From: Oceanimonas marisflavi
Lineage (GTDB): Bacteria > Pseudomonadota > Gammaproteobacteria > Enterobacterales > Aeromonadaceae
Direction of reading: 5' to 3'
DNA length: 64,000 nt
Assembly (NCBI RefSeq): GCF_003049725.1
Contig: NZ_QAGM01000002.1
Location: 124,001 to 188,000, forward strand
Positions 49,667 through 58,198 of the stretch are shown in pieces (positions within the stretch are counted from its first letter, which is position 1; every line of letters begins with the position of its first letter). Made by a program: the position numbers and the translations under genes. The notes under the pieces are model-generated. The model searched no databases. It was given only the letters and a program-made list of their open reading frames with translations, and was not told the DNA's origin.

Positions 49667-51288
49667 CAGTGATGTTGCTCCAGTGAACGGTTCAGAAAAA
49701 TCAGCGGTATCAGTCCCACCAGCACAATCACCACGGCGGGCAGGGCGCCCAGCTCCAGCTGCTCGTCGGACACAAACTGATACACATAGGTGGCCAGGGT
49801 CTGAAAATTAAAGGGCCTGAGCAACAGCGCCGCCGGCAGCTCTTTCATGCACTCAATAAACACCAGCAGGGCCCCGGCCAGCATGCCCTTGCGGATCAGA
49901 GGCAGGTGCACCCGCCGAATCATGGCCGCCGGGCCATAGCCCATGGTCTGGGTCACCATGTCGAGAGACGGAGACACCTTGTTCAGACTGCTTTCCACCG
50001 CACCAATGGCCATGGCGCCAAAGCGCACCAGATAGCCAAAGGCGATGGCGGTCATGGTACCGGTCAGCAGCAGCCCCGGCTCGGGCAGATTCAGCCACAA
50101 GGCCAGATCGTTAATGGCAAAGTCCATCATGGTCAGCGGCACCAGCACGCCAATGGCCAGCACGGTACCCGGCAGGGCATAGCCCATGGAAGCCAGCCGC
50201 AGGGGCAGCACGGTATGGCGCTTGCCTTTAAGGCGGTGGGTCATGCCCAGCAACAGGGCAATGGCCAGCGCCAGCACCGCCACCACCGCCGACAACAGCA
50301 GGCTGTTGAAACTGTATTCAAAGAAACGGCTGTTCCAGGCCTGGCCAAAATAACGCACCGCGTGATAGCACAAAATGACAAAGGGCAGCAAAAAGCCCAG
50401 CCCCACCAGCCCCCAGCAAAACACCAGCGCCGCCCACTTGCGGCCGCCGCTGAGCTGATAGCCGCCTTCCTGCTCGTGGCCCATGCTCTTCTGAAACACC
50501 TGCTGACGCTTGCGGCTCATGCGCTCCAGGCTGAGCAGCACCATTATCACCAGCAGCATGATGGCGGAAATCTTGGCCGCCGCCTGCAGACTGCCATAGC
50601 CCAGCCAGGTGTCGTACACCGCCGTGGTCAGGGTATTCACCGCAAAGAAATTGACGGTGCCGAACTCGGCCAGGGTTTCCATGGCCACCAAAGACAGACC
50701 CACTGCCAGCGCCGGCCGGGCCAGGGGCAGGCTGACCCGGCGAAAGCTCTGCCAGGGCGAGCAGCCCAGCAGCCGGCTGGACTGAATCAGGCTGGTGGAC
50801 TGCTCCAGAAAGGCGGTTCGCCCCAGCAGATAAACGTAGGGATAAAGCACCAGCCCCAGTATCAGGGCGGCGCCCCCCAGCGTGCGAATGGGCGGAAAAA
50901 AGTAGTCGCTTGCCGACTGCCAGCCAAACAGCTCCCGCAGCACCTGTTGCACCGGACCGGAATAGTCGAGCAAATCGGTATAAACGAACGCCACTATGTA
51001 GGACGGCATGGCCAGGGGCAATATCAGCGCCCACTGCAGCCAGCGGCGGCCGGGCAGCTCGCACATGGCCATCAGCCAGGCGGCGGGCAGGCCGAACAAC
51101 AGGCTGAGCGCCATCACCAGCAGCACCAGCCAGAAGGTGTTGCCTATGTAGGCCGGAAGCACAGAAGCCCACAGATGACGAAAGATGTCTTCTGCGGGCA
51201 ACAGGGCTTCAACTATCAGTGCCAGAATCGGCAAGGTCAGCGCCAGGGCGATGACCCAGCTGCTGACCGTCCAACCAAATCTTTTCAT
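49666..51288 (-). CDS. fbpB: Iron(III) ABC transporter permease
   Basis: A fused double-domain permease of about 540 residues with roughly twelve membrane helices, as in FbpB/SfuB. Each half carries a coupling loop: SSRLLGCSPWQSFRRVSLPLARPALAVGLSL and VTQTMGYGPAAMIRRVHLPLIRKGMLAGALL. The ATG at 51288 is preferred because the upstream TTG lies within a terminator hairpin; neither start has a strong ribosome site. It lies between fbpA and fbpC. Confidence 0.9.
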   Translation of the reverse strand: MKRFGWTVSSWVIALALTLPILALIVEALLPAEDIFRHLWASVLPAYIGNTFWLVLLVMALSLLFGLPAAWLMAMCELPGRRWLQWALILPLAMPSYIVAFVYTDLLDYSGPVQQVLRELFGWQSASDYFFPPIRTLGGAALILGLVLYPYVYLLGRTAFLEQSTSLIQSSRLLGCSPWQSFRRVSLPLARPALAVGLSLVAMETLAEFGTVNFFAVNTLTTAVYDTWLGYGSLQAAAKISAIMLLVIMVLLSLERMSRKRQQVFQKSMGHEQEGGYQLSGGRKWAALVFCWGLVGLGFLLPFVILCYHAVRYFGQAWNSRFFEYSFNSLLLSAVVAVLALAIALLLGMTHRLKGKRHTVLPLRLASMGYALPGTVLAIGVLVPLTMMDFAINDLALWLNLPEPGLLLTGTMTAIAFGYLVRFGAMAIGAVESSLNKVSPSLDMVTQTMGYGPAAMIRRVHLPLIRKGMLAGALLVFIECMKELPAALLLRPFNFQTLATYVYQFVSDEQLELGALPAVVIVLVGLIPLIFLNRSLEQHH

Positions 51289-51301
51289 GTAAAAAACCAA
51301 A

Positions 51302-51320
51302 ACGGGGGACAAGCCCCCGT
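51302..51320 (-). terminator. Intra-operon terminator between fbpA and fbpB
   Basis: ACGGGGG and CCCCCGT enclose a five-base loop; on the minus strand a TTTTGGTTTTTT tract follows. It lies between the fbpA stop and fbpB start and would make the binding protein more abundant than the membrane parts. Confidence 0.8.
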
Positions 51321-51324
51321 CTTT

Positions 51325-52341
51325 TTACAGATCGTATTTCACTTCGTCTACCAGCTTGATCGCTTCCTTGGCATGTTTTGCCACTTCGGTCAGCGGCAGA
51401 GTATCAGCCTTGAACTCACCCCAGCTTTTCACCAGCTCGGAAGGCTCCACGCCCGGCTTGACCGGATACTCGTTGTTGGCAGAGGCATACAGGTGCTGGG
51501 CTTCATCACCGGCCAGGTATTCCATCAGCTTGACGGCGGCGTCCTTGTTCTTGGCGTGCTTCGTCATGGCCACGGCAGAGATATTAACGTGAGTACCGCG
51601 ATCTTCCTGGTTGGGGAAGTTGATGTAGACAGACTCGGCAGCCTCGCGCTGGTCGTCATTGGTCAGCATCACGCCATAGTAGTAGCTGTTGCCCAGGGAG
51701 TAGTCACACACACCGTCATTGATGGCCTTGATCTGATCCCGGTCGCCGCCCTGGGGCTTGCGCGCCAGGTTGTCTTTCAGGCCCTGCAGCCAGTTTTTGG
51801 TGTACTCGCTGCCGTGCTCGGCAATCATGGAGGCGGTCAGCGCCACGTTATAGGGGTGCTTGCCGCTGCGGGTGCAGAGCTTGCCCTTGTACTTGGGATC
51901 GGCCAGCTCTTCATAGGTGATGTCGTCACGCTTGCCCACCCGCTCAACCGAGCTGTAAATGGCCCGGGCGCGGGTAGTGACCGCAAACCACTTGCCATCG
52001 GCATCGCGGTACTGGGCAGGAATGTTGGCTTCCAGCACCTCGCTCTGCACGGCTTGAGTCAGATCCTTGGACACAACATCCATCAACCGGCTGACGTCCA
52101 CGGTCAGCACCAGATCGGCCGGAGACAAGCGTCCTTCCCGCTCCAGACGCTCACCCATGCCATCCTTGATGAACACCAGATTCACATCGATACCGGTTTC
52201 CTTGGTAAAGGTATCGAGAATGGGCTTGATCAGAAATTCCTGGCGGTTGGAGTAGACGTTCACTTCTTCGGCAAAGGCTTGGGCTGTGAAGCTGGACGCC
52301 AGCAAAGCGGCGGCGGTCAGGACAAATTTCTTGGTCATCAT
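51325..52341 (-). CDS. fbpA: Iron(III) ABC transporter periplasmic binding protein
   Basis: A 338-residue class-II binding protein of the ferric-ion family. The signal peptide is MMTKKFVLTAAALLASSFTA-type with cleavage near QAFA-EEV. Mature sequence starts NVYSNRQEFLIKPILDTFTKETGIDVNLVF. The tyrosines of YSLGNSYYYGVML are the expected iron ligands. A Fur-like site lies in its promoter region, consistent with iron-repressed expression. Confidence 0.92.
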   Translation of the reverse strand: MMTKKFVLTAAALLASSFTAQAFAEEVNVYSNRQEFLIKPILDTFTKETGIDVNLVFIKDGMGERLEREGRLSPADLVLTVDVSRLMDVVSKDLTQAVQSEVLEANIPAQYRDADGKWFAVTTRARAIYSSVERVGKRDDITYEELADPKYKGKLCTRSGKHPYNVALTASMIAEHGSEYTKNWLQGLKDNLARKPQGGDRDQIKAINDGVCDYSLGNSYYYGVMLTNDDQREAAESVYINFPNQEDRGTHVNISAVAMTKHAKNKDAAVKLMEYLAGDEAQHLYASANNEYPVKPGVEPSELVKSWGEFKADTLPLTEVAKHAKEAIKLVDEVKYDL

Positions 52342-52360
52342 CCGGTTCCATTAGGTTGAT

Positions 52361-52375
52361 TGAGAATAATTAACG
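52361..52375 (-). promoter_or_regulatory. Fur-box-like site upstream of fbpA
   Basis: TGAGAATAATTAACG matches the 7-1-7 Fur model (TGATAAT-N-ATTATCA) at 11 of 14 arm positions by my alignment. It lies 20-34 bp before the fbpA start, where Fur could block transcription. Confidence 0.55.
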
Positions 52376-52478
52376 TTCAGCAGTATAGCCGGCTCAAAGA
52401 GGGAATCAACAGCCAGGGCATACTCAAATACGAAAAATTTTCATCTTCAATCAGCTTCATTGAGCCTGATCAAAAAAA

Positions 52479-52497
52479 GAGGAGCACCAGGCTCCTC
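52479..52497 (-). terminator. Terminator downstream of amtB
   Basis: GAGGAGC, loop ACCAG, GCTCCTC, followed on the minus strand by seven Ts. It ends transcripts of the glnK-amtB operon before the fbpA promoter. Confidence 0.88.
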
Positions 52498-52556
52498 AAA
52501 AACAAGACGCGAAGTCTCGTGACGTAAGTAAGACGTATCACTGCACTGCTCAACAG

Positions 52557-52583
52557 GTCCCCCGGCGTGAACACCGGGGGGAC
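52557..52583 (-). other. GC-rich hairpin just after amtB
   Basis: GTCCCCCGG pairs with CCGGGGGGAC (one extra G) around an eight-base loop, 10 bp after the amtB stop. No T-run follows; it may protect the mRNA 3' end. Confidence 0.55.
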
Positions 52584-52592
52584 ACAGCTGGC

Positions 52593-53819
52593 TTAACGCG
52601 GCTTAAGGGTGACAAACTCGGGATAGGCATCGATACCACAGTCGATCTGATCCATGCCCGACAGCTCTTCTTCCTCACCCACTCGAATGCCCATGGTGCG
52701 CTTGAAGCCATACCACACCAGCAGACTGACACCGAACGACCAGCCGCCAATCACTACAATGCCGGCAAGCTGAGCCAGGAAGGAGGCGTCCCCGTTGGCC
52801 ACCGGCACCAGCAGCAGGCCCAGCATGCCGCACACACCGTGTACCGAGATGGCACCCACGGGATCGTCGATACGCAGTCTGTCCAGCCCCACGATGGCAT
52901 AGACCACCAGCACGCCGGCCAGCAGGCCGATGCAGGCCGCCCACAAATGACCCGGCGACAGCGGATCGGCGGTGATCGCCACCAGTCCGGCCAGAGCACC
53001 GTTGAGGATCATGGTGAGATCCGCCTTGCCCCAGGTCAGCTTGGTGACCAGCAGGGCGCCGATGGCACCGGTGGCGGCGGCCGCGTTGGTGTTAACGAAG
53101 ATTTTGGCCACGGCGGTCGAGTTCTCCACATCGGACACCAGCAGCTGGGAGCCGCCGTTAAAGCCGAACCAGCCCATCCACAGAATAAAGGTGCCCAGGG
53201 TCGCCAGCGGCATGTTGGATCCGGGAATGGGATGAACCTCGCCGTGCTTGCCATATTTGCCCTTGCGTGCGCCCAGCAGCAACACGCCGGACAGAGCGGC
53301 GGCGGCGCCGGCCATGTGCACAATGCCGGAGCCGGCAAAGTCGGTGAAACCCCACTCGGAGAGGAAGCCGCCACCCCAGGTCCAGTAACCTTCCACCGGA
53401 TAGATAAAGCCGGTCATCACCACACTGAAGGCGAGAAACGCCCACAGTTTCATGCGCTCGGCCACGGCCCCGGAAACGATGGACATGGCGGTGGCCACAA
53501 ACACCACCTGAAAGAAGAAGTCCGACTCCAGCGCGTGATCCGCACCGTCGGCCGGGCTGCCGATCAGGCTGCCCAGGCTGGGCAGCACGCCGCCTTCCGG
53601 GTTGTTCACATACATGATGGAATAGCCCACCAGCAGATACATGGTGCAGGCAATGGCGAACAGCAGAATGTTCTTGGTCAGTATTTCGGTGGTGTTCTTG
53701 GCCCGCACCAGGCCCGCTTCCAGCATGGCGAAGCCGGCAGCCATCCACATCACCAGCACGCCCGACATCAGAAAATAAAAGGTGTCGAGGGCAAATTTCA
53801 CTTCGGTCAGTGCATCCAT
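52593..53819 (-). CDS. amtB: Ammonium transporter AmtB
   Basis: A 408-residue ammonium channel of the Amt/Rh family with eleven predicted membrane helices. Typical stretches are AGFAMLEAGLVRAKNTTEILTKN, DFAGSGIVHMAGAAAALSGVLLLGARKGKYG and FILWMGWFGFNGGSQ. The pore histidine region is present (GIVHMAG). The start MDALTEVKFALDTFYF follows GGGAGACACC. It is co-transcribed with glnK, whose product plugs the channel under nitrogen sufficiency. Confidence 0.95.
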   Translation of the reverse strand: MDALTEVKFALDTFYFLMSGVLVMWMAAGFAMLEAGLVRAKNTTEILTKNILLFAIACTMYLLVGYSIMYVNNPEGGVLPSLGSLIGSPADGADHALESDFFFQVVFVATAMSIVSGAVAERMKLWAFLAFSVVMTGFIYPVEGYWTWGGGFLSEWGFTDFAGSGIVHMAGAAAALSGVLLLGARKGKYGKHGEVHPIPGSNMPLATLGTFILWMGWFGFNGGSQLLVSDVENSTAVAKIFVNTNAAAATGAIGALLVTKLTWGKADLTMILNGALAGLVAITADPLSPGHLWAACIGLLAGVLVVYAIVGLDRLRIDDPVGAISVHGVCGMLGLLLVPVANGDASFLAQLAGIVVIGGWSFGVSLLVWYGFKRTMGIRVGEEEELSGMDQIDCGIDAYPEFVTLKPR

Positions 53820-53832
53820 GACGGTGTCTCCC

Positions 53833-54231
<399 letters not shown>

Positions 54232-54319
54232 TTACTTCAATATATTCAACAACTTAAATGTAGGCGCGTGGATAAGGGGGATGGCAAAATGTTATGCTGG
54301 TGCAATCGTCAGACAGTTC

Positions 54320-54334
54320 GCACCAATCGAGTGC
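54320..54334. promoter_or_regulatory. NtrC-binding-site-like sequence
   Basis: GCACCAATCGAGTGC fits the GCAC-N7-GTGC form of the NtrC site. It lies about 95-105 bp upstream of the sigma-54 promoter, the usual enhancer distance, and just ahead of the divergent arfB start. A GGTGC half-site is at about 54299-54303. Confidence 0.65.
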
Positions 54335-54347
54335 AAAGGAAAAAACC

Positions 54348-54764
54348 ATGCTGGAAGTCTCCGCCCGGGTGCATATCCCGGACAGCGAGCTGGAATTTAT
54401 CACCATGCGGGCCGGCGGCCCGGGTGGCCAGCACGTCAACAAGACCGACTCGGCGGTGCAGCTGCGCTTTGACTACGCCGGCAGCCCCAGCCTGCCCGGG
54501 GTCTATAAAGAGGCGCTGGCAAAAATGAAGGATCACCGCGTGCTGCCCAGCGGCCTGATACTGATCAGGGTGGAAAGCGAGCGCAGTCAGCTGATGAACA
54601 AGGAAGCAGCAAAGGAGGCGCTGGTGGCCCTGCTGCAAAAGGCGGGCAAACCGGTCAAGGTGCGCCGCCCCACCAAGCCCAGCAAGGCGGCAAAGGCAAA
54701 ACGCACCGACAGCAAGACCCACAGGGGCAAGATCAAGAGCGGACGGGGGAAGGTGAAGTTCTAG
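54348..54764 (+). CDS. arfB: Alternative ribosome-rescue factor ArfB (peptidyl-tRNA hydrolase)
   Basis: ArfB (YaeJ) releases nascent chains from ribosomes stalled on truncated mRNA. The 138-residue protein has the release-factor catalytic motif in MRAGGPGGQHVNKTDSAVQLRFD and a basic, disordered C-terminal tail (KRTDSKTHRGKIKSGRGKVKF) that enters the empty mRNA channel. No stop-codon recognition domain is present. AAAGGAAAA precedes the ATG. It is divergent from glnK. Confidence 0.95.
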   Translation: MLEVSARVHIPDSELEFITMRAGGPGGQHVNKTDSAVQLRFDYAGSPSLPGVYKEALAKMKDHRVLPSGLILIRVESERSQLMNKEAAKEALVALLQKAGKPVKVRRPTKPSKAAKAKRTDSKTHRGKIKSGRGKVKF

Positions 54765-54775
54765 GCTGTCGCCTG

Positions 54776-54857
54776 TGAGGCGTAAAGGGTGAGGCGTGAG
54801 GAGAAAAACACCGAGCCTGGGGTCAGCCCCCTCTCCTCACTCCTCTCTCCCCACCCC
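54776..54857. repeat. Inverted low-complexity repeat between arfB and yacL
   Basis: GTGAGGAG (54796-54803) pairs with CTCCTCAC (54833-54840), enclosing a CTGGGGTCAGCCCC hairpin. GGGTGAGGCGTGAGG on one side faces CTCCTCTCTCCCC on the other. It resembles 47530-47600 and lies between convergent genes, where it may aid termination. Confidence 0.65.
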
Positions 54858-55217
54858 TCACCGGCCGGTAATAAACTCCCGCCACTGGGTGAGCAGCCGG
54901 GCCAGATCGTCCAGGCCGCAGCCGGCGTAGTGAGCGTCGTCGTAGTAGCTCATGCCCTCTTCCAGCTCGCCGCTGTCAAAGGCCAGGCCATGGCCGACAA
55001 GCTCGGCCTCGCCATCGCCGAGGGCCAGAGTGAACTCGGCATATTCCTTGCGAAATTCGTCCTGCGGCTGAGCGTCCAGCGCGTCAATGGCCGCCAGCAG
55101 CACACTCGCTTCGGCGGCGTCCACCTCGTCGGTCAGCCACTGACCAAAGGCCTCATGGCCCATGTCGCACCGGGCCCGGCAACGGCCGTCCAGATCACGC
55201 AAAAAATCAAATTCCAC
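54858..55217 (-). CDS. yacL: YacL family protein (UPF0231)
   Basis: A small acidic protein of about 119 residues that matches E. coli YacL in pattern: EFDFLRDLDGRCRARCDMGHEAFGQWLTDEV near the start and LEEGMSYYDDAHYAGCGLDDL near the end. Function is unknown. The GTG at 55217 is chosen because AAGG/GGGAG stand before it; a TTG further upstream overlaps a hairpin. In E. coli yacL adjoins acnB; here two genes separate them. Confidence 0.88.
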   Translation of the reverse strand: MEFDFLRDLDGRCRARCDMGHEAFGQWLTDEVDAAEASVLLAAIDALDAQPQDEFRKEYAEFTLALGDGEAELVGHGLAFDSGELEEGMSYYDDAHYAGCGLDDLARLLTQWREFITGR

Positions 55218-55245
55218 AGCCTTACTCCCGGCGCTCAAAAGAGCG

Positions 55246-56283
55246 CTATTCTAGCCGCCGCCGGCCACGGCTCACAAGCGCCTGCGGCCAGAGTCCGGCA
55301 AGGGCCCGCCACAGCTTGCCGCCGGTTACCCAGAACGGCCGCAGGATCAGGGTGCTCATGCGCTGGTAACGCAGGTTGTCCTTCTCCCCCACGCCGAATT
55401 CCAGCGGCTCCGGCGTGGAAGTGGTCACATACAGAGTGCCGAACATCCAGTCCCAGACAGACAGGTTGGTGCCGTAATTCAGGCTGAAATGCTTCGGATC
55501 CCGGCTGTGGTGGATCTGATGCTGGGCCGGGCTGTTGATCACATGCTCCACCACGGGGCCGAACGACAGCCACACATGGCTGTGACGCAAATTGGCCGCC
55601 AGGGAGTTGAACAGCAGCACCAGATAGCTGGAGCCAAACAGGGTGTACTTGCTGATCTTGCCTCCGCTCAGATAGAAAAACAGCCCGGCAAACAGCGCCA
55701 GCGCCGCCCCCTTGCACAGCTTCTCGATCAGCTTTTCCACGATATGAATGCGGCTGGCGGTGGGCGGCACCATGACAGTGGCTGAATGGTGCACCTTGTG
55801 AAACTCCCACAGCCAGCGGCCGTGAAAGGCTCTGTGCACCCAGTAGTGCACAAAGTCCGACACCAGAAAGGCCCCCAGGCCATAACCCAGCATCAGGCCG
55901 GTGCTTTCCCCCTGCCAGGGACGCTCGCCCCACCACTCGGTGAGCCGGGTGGTCACATCCCCCGAGCGCAGCAGGTAAGGATCCAGCCACAGCAGCACAG
56001 GCGCCACCAGAGCGATATGCAGCAACACCCGCAAAAAATAATACTGATAGTCAATAATGGCGGAGCGGTGCAGCCAGACCTCCCGCCCGCCGAGAAAGTG
56101 ACCAAAGCTGCGATAGCGGCCATCGTTGCGCCGGCGATACAACACATAGGCCACGGCAAAGGAAATGGCGAGGAACACCACGCCCAGGCGGCCATTAAGA
56201 TCAAACAGACCAGCAAACCGGTGCCACAGAGGCAGCCAGATCTCGCTGTAAAGAATATCGGTCAGCGCCGTAAACTGTTCCAT
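55246..56283 (-). CDS. Fatty acid hydroxylase/sterol desaturase-family membrane protein
   Basis: A 345-residue integral membrane protein with four or five hydrophobic segments and the histidine boxes of di-iron membrane oxygenases: HYWVHRAFH, HKVHH and HQIHH, plus a first box at DFVHYWVH. Such enzymes hydroxylate or desaturate lipids. The substrate in bacteria is usually unknown; ornithine lipid or other membrane lipid modification is possible. It lies 28 bp upstream of yacL on the same strand. Confidence 0.88.
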   Translation of the reverse strand: MEQFTALTDILYSEIWLPLWHRFAGLFDLNGRLGVVFLAISFAVAYVLYRRRNDGRYRSFGHFLGGREVWLHRSAIIDYQYYFLRVLLHIALVAPVLLWLDPYLLRSGDVTTRLTEWWGERPWQGESTGLMLGYGLGAFLVSDFVHYWVHRAFHGRWLWEFHKVHHSATVMVPPTASRIHIVEKLIEKLCKGAALALFAGLFFYLSGGKISKYTLFGSSYLVLLFNSLAANLRHSHVWLSFGPVVEHVINSPAQHQIHHSRDPKHFSLNYGTNLSVWDWMFGTLYVTTSTPEPLEFGVGEKDNLRYQRMSTLILRPFWVTGGKLWRALAGLWPQALVSRGRRRLE

Positions 56284-56406
56284 GTTGCCGTGATTGCCCG
56301 TTTAAACCACAAGGAAGAAGACGCAATTCTAAAAGAAAGTCAGTCTCAGTTCCATTTTGTCTTCACAGGTTGATTTTCGGGTCAGGTGAATATTTTGCAT
56401 ACGAAA

Positions 56407-56423
56407 TGTGAACACAATTCACA
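56407..56423. promoter_or_regulatory. Inverted repeat upstream of the NCS2 permease gene
   Basis: TGTGAA-CACAA-TTCACA is a perfect 6-5-6 inverted repeat in the AT-rich promoter region between the divergent hydroxylase and permease genes. It resembles a CRP site but the TGTGA/TCACA spacing is seven, one more than canonical. Confidence 0.4.
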
Positions 56424-56561
56424 CAATTTTTGCACACAATAACTGGTCGCAAGGGCGCAGATCCAGTATCCTATGCGCCCTTCAGCGGCCCGGTTTCAAA
56501 CCGGCTCGCCAAAAATAACCATAACAACGACAACACCCGTAGCAACACCACCGGAAAAAAT

Positions 56562-57956
56562 ATGTCTAATCACACGCAGCAATCTTCGCACCAGAGCGAT
56601 CTGGTGTACCGGCTTCATGACAAGCCGCCGTTTATGCAGTCTCTGTTTGCCGCCGTTCAGCACCTGCTGGCGCTGTTTGTGGCGGTGATCACGCCGCCGC
56701 TGATCATCTGTCAGACCCTGGGCATTCCCGCCGCCGATACCGCGCACATCATCAGCATGTCGCTGTTTATTACCGGCGTGGCGTCCTTTATTCAGATGAA
56801 GCGGGTCGGTCCCATCGGCACCGGCCTGCTGTCCATTCAGGGCACCAGCTTCAACTTTCTCGGTCCCATCATTGCCAGCGGTCTGGCCATGAAGGACGGC
56901 GGCGTGACCACAGAAGCCATGCTGGCGGCCATTTTCGGCACCGCCCTGCTGGCCGCTCCCACCGAGATGATTATCTCCCGCTTTCTGCACCTGGCCCGGC
57001 GCATCATTTCTCCCCTGGTGAGCGGCATTATCGTGACCCTGATCGGCCTTACCCTGATCCAGCTGGGCCTCACCTCCATCGGCGGCGGCTTCGGCGCCAT
57101 GGCCGCGGGTGAGTTCGGCTCCCTGGAGAACCTGGCCCTGGCCGGCACCGTGCTCGGCATCATTATCGTGATGAACCGCAGCCGTAACCCCTACATTCGG
57201 CTGTCGTCCATTCTGGTGGCCATGGTCGCCGGCACTCTGCTGGCCTGGCAAATGGGAAAGCTGGCCCCGCTGTCCGACAACCTGCCCTCGGTGGCCCTGC
57301 CCATTCCCATGCAGTATGGCCTGGGCTTTGACGCTTCCCTGTTTATTCCGCTGGTGCTGGTCTATGTGATCACCTCGCTGGAAGCCATCGGCGACACCAC
57401 CGCCACCTCGGAAGTGTCCGGCGAGCCGGTCTCCGGCCCGGTATACATGCGCCGCCTCAAGGGCTGTGTGCTGGGTGACGGCGTGAACTCCTCACTGGCG
57501 TCCATCTTCAACACCTTTCCGGTGTCGACCTTCAGCCAGAACAACGGCGTGATCCAGATGACCGGCGTGGCCAGCCGCCACGTGGGCTTCTTTGTGGCCG
57601 GTATTCTGGTGATCATGGGCCTGTTCCCGGCCATCAGCACCCTGGTGCAGCGCATTCCCGAGCCGGTGCTGGGTGGCGCCACCCTGGTGATGTTCGGCTC
57701 CATCGCCGCCGCCGGTGTGCGCATTCTGTCCCGGGAAAAGCTGGATCGCCGCGCCCTGTTCATCATCGCCATCTCCTTTGGCATGGGCCTGGGCATCTCC
57801 CAGAAGCCGGACATTCTGCAGTTTATGCCCGACATCATTAAAAACGTGTTCGCCTCCGGCATCTCCGCCGGCGGCATCACCGCCATTGTGATGAACATCA
57901 TCATGCCGATGAACCAGCCCGAGGCCGAAGAGGCCGCCGAGGCGCAGCAGGCGTAA
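56562..57956 (+). CDS. NCS2-family nucleobase permease (xanthine/uric acid type)
   Basis: A 464-residue transporter of the nucleobase-cation-symport-2 family with about fourteen membrane segments. Family motifs include [21 protein letters not shown], the substrate helix [24 protein letters not shown] and [24 protein letters not shown]. The last, with its NNG motif and downstream threonine, suggests xanthine or uric acid rather than uracil. The ATG at 56562 is used; upstream in-frame codons have no similarity. No purine catabolic gene is adjacent. Confidence 0.9.
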   Translation: MSNHTQQSSHQSDLVYRLHDKPPFMQSLFAAVQHLLALFVAVITPPLIICQTLGIPAADTAHIISMSLFITGVASFIQMKRVGPIGTGLLSIQGTSFNFLGPIIASGLAMKDGGVTTEAMLAAIFGTALLAAPTEMIISRFLHLARRIISPLVSGIIVTLIGLTLIQLGLTSIGGGFGAMAAGEFGSLENLALAGTVLGIIIVMNRSRNPYIRLSSILVAMVAGTLLAWQMGKLAPLSDNLPSVALPIPMQYGLGFDASLFIPLVLVYVITSLEAIGDTTATSEVSGEPVSGPVYMRRLKGCVLGDGVNSSLASIFNTFPVSTFSQNNGVIQMTGVASRHVGFFVAGILVIMGLFPAISTLVQRIPEPVLGGATLVMFGSIAAAGVRILSREKLDRRALFIIAISFGMGLGISQKPDILQFMPDIIKNVFASGISAGGITAIVMNIIMPMNQPEAEEAAEAQQA

Positions 57957-57983
57957 GAGATCGGGACTGGGGAATAGGGACTG

Positions 57984-58018
57984 GGGACTGGTTAACACCG
58001 GTTTCCGGTCCCTTTTTT
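57984..58018 (+). terminator. Terminator of the NCS2 permease gene
   Basis: GGGACTGG pairs with CCGGTCCC (one G-T wobble), or the shorter ACCGG-TTT-CCGGT hairpin forms; six Ts follow. The upstream strand is part of the GGGACTGGGGAATAGGG low-complexity sequence. Confidence 0.7.
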
Positions 58019-58022
58019 ATTT

Positions 58023-58111
58023 GTAGCTGCCGCTTTAGCCGGCAGGGCCTGTGCAACAGGCCTTGAAGACACAGTCGTCTGCAGGTTTGCGCCAGCTAAA
58101 GCGGCGCCTAC
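58023..58111. repeat. REP-like cruciform element between the permease and acnB
   Basis: Outer arms GTAG/CTAC and GCCGCTTTAGC (58029-58039)/GCTAAAGCGGC (58095-58105) enclose the hairpins GGCCTGT-GCA-ACAGGCC and AGAC-ACAGTC-GTCT. The architecture (GTAG arms with two inner hairpins) resembles 24005-24078. Confidence 0.75.
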
Positions 58112-58144
58112 AGCTAATCCCTGCTCCCCATCCCCCAGAACCAA

Positions 58145-58170
58145 AAAAGCCAGCCCGAAGGCTGGCTTTT
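58145..58170. terminator. Bidirectional terminator between the permease and acnB
   Basis: AAAAGCCAGCC, loop CGAA, GGCTGGCTTTT. It serves acnB on the minus strand and gives a second stop for the permease transcript. Confidence 0.88.
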
Positions 58171-58198
58171 GCGTTTATGCCGTTATGGCGTCAGCGGC

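Noticed and set aside
49906-52359. An 817-codon open frame antisense to fbpB and fbpA
   Set aside because: Glutamine/histidine/glycine-rich low-complexity translation typical of antisense frames; the sense genes show clear ABC-transporter motifs.
56407-56423. Canonical CRP site before the NCS2 permease
   Set aside because: TGTGA and TCACA are seven bases apart rather than six; kept only as a low-confidence inverted repeat.
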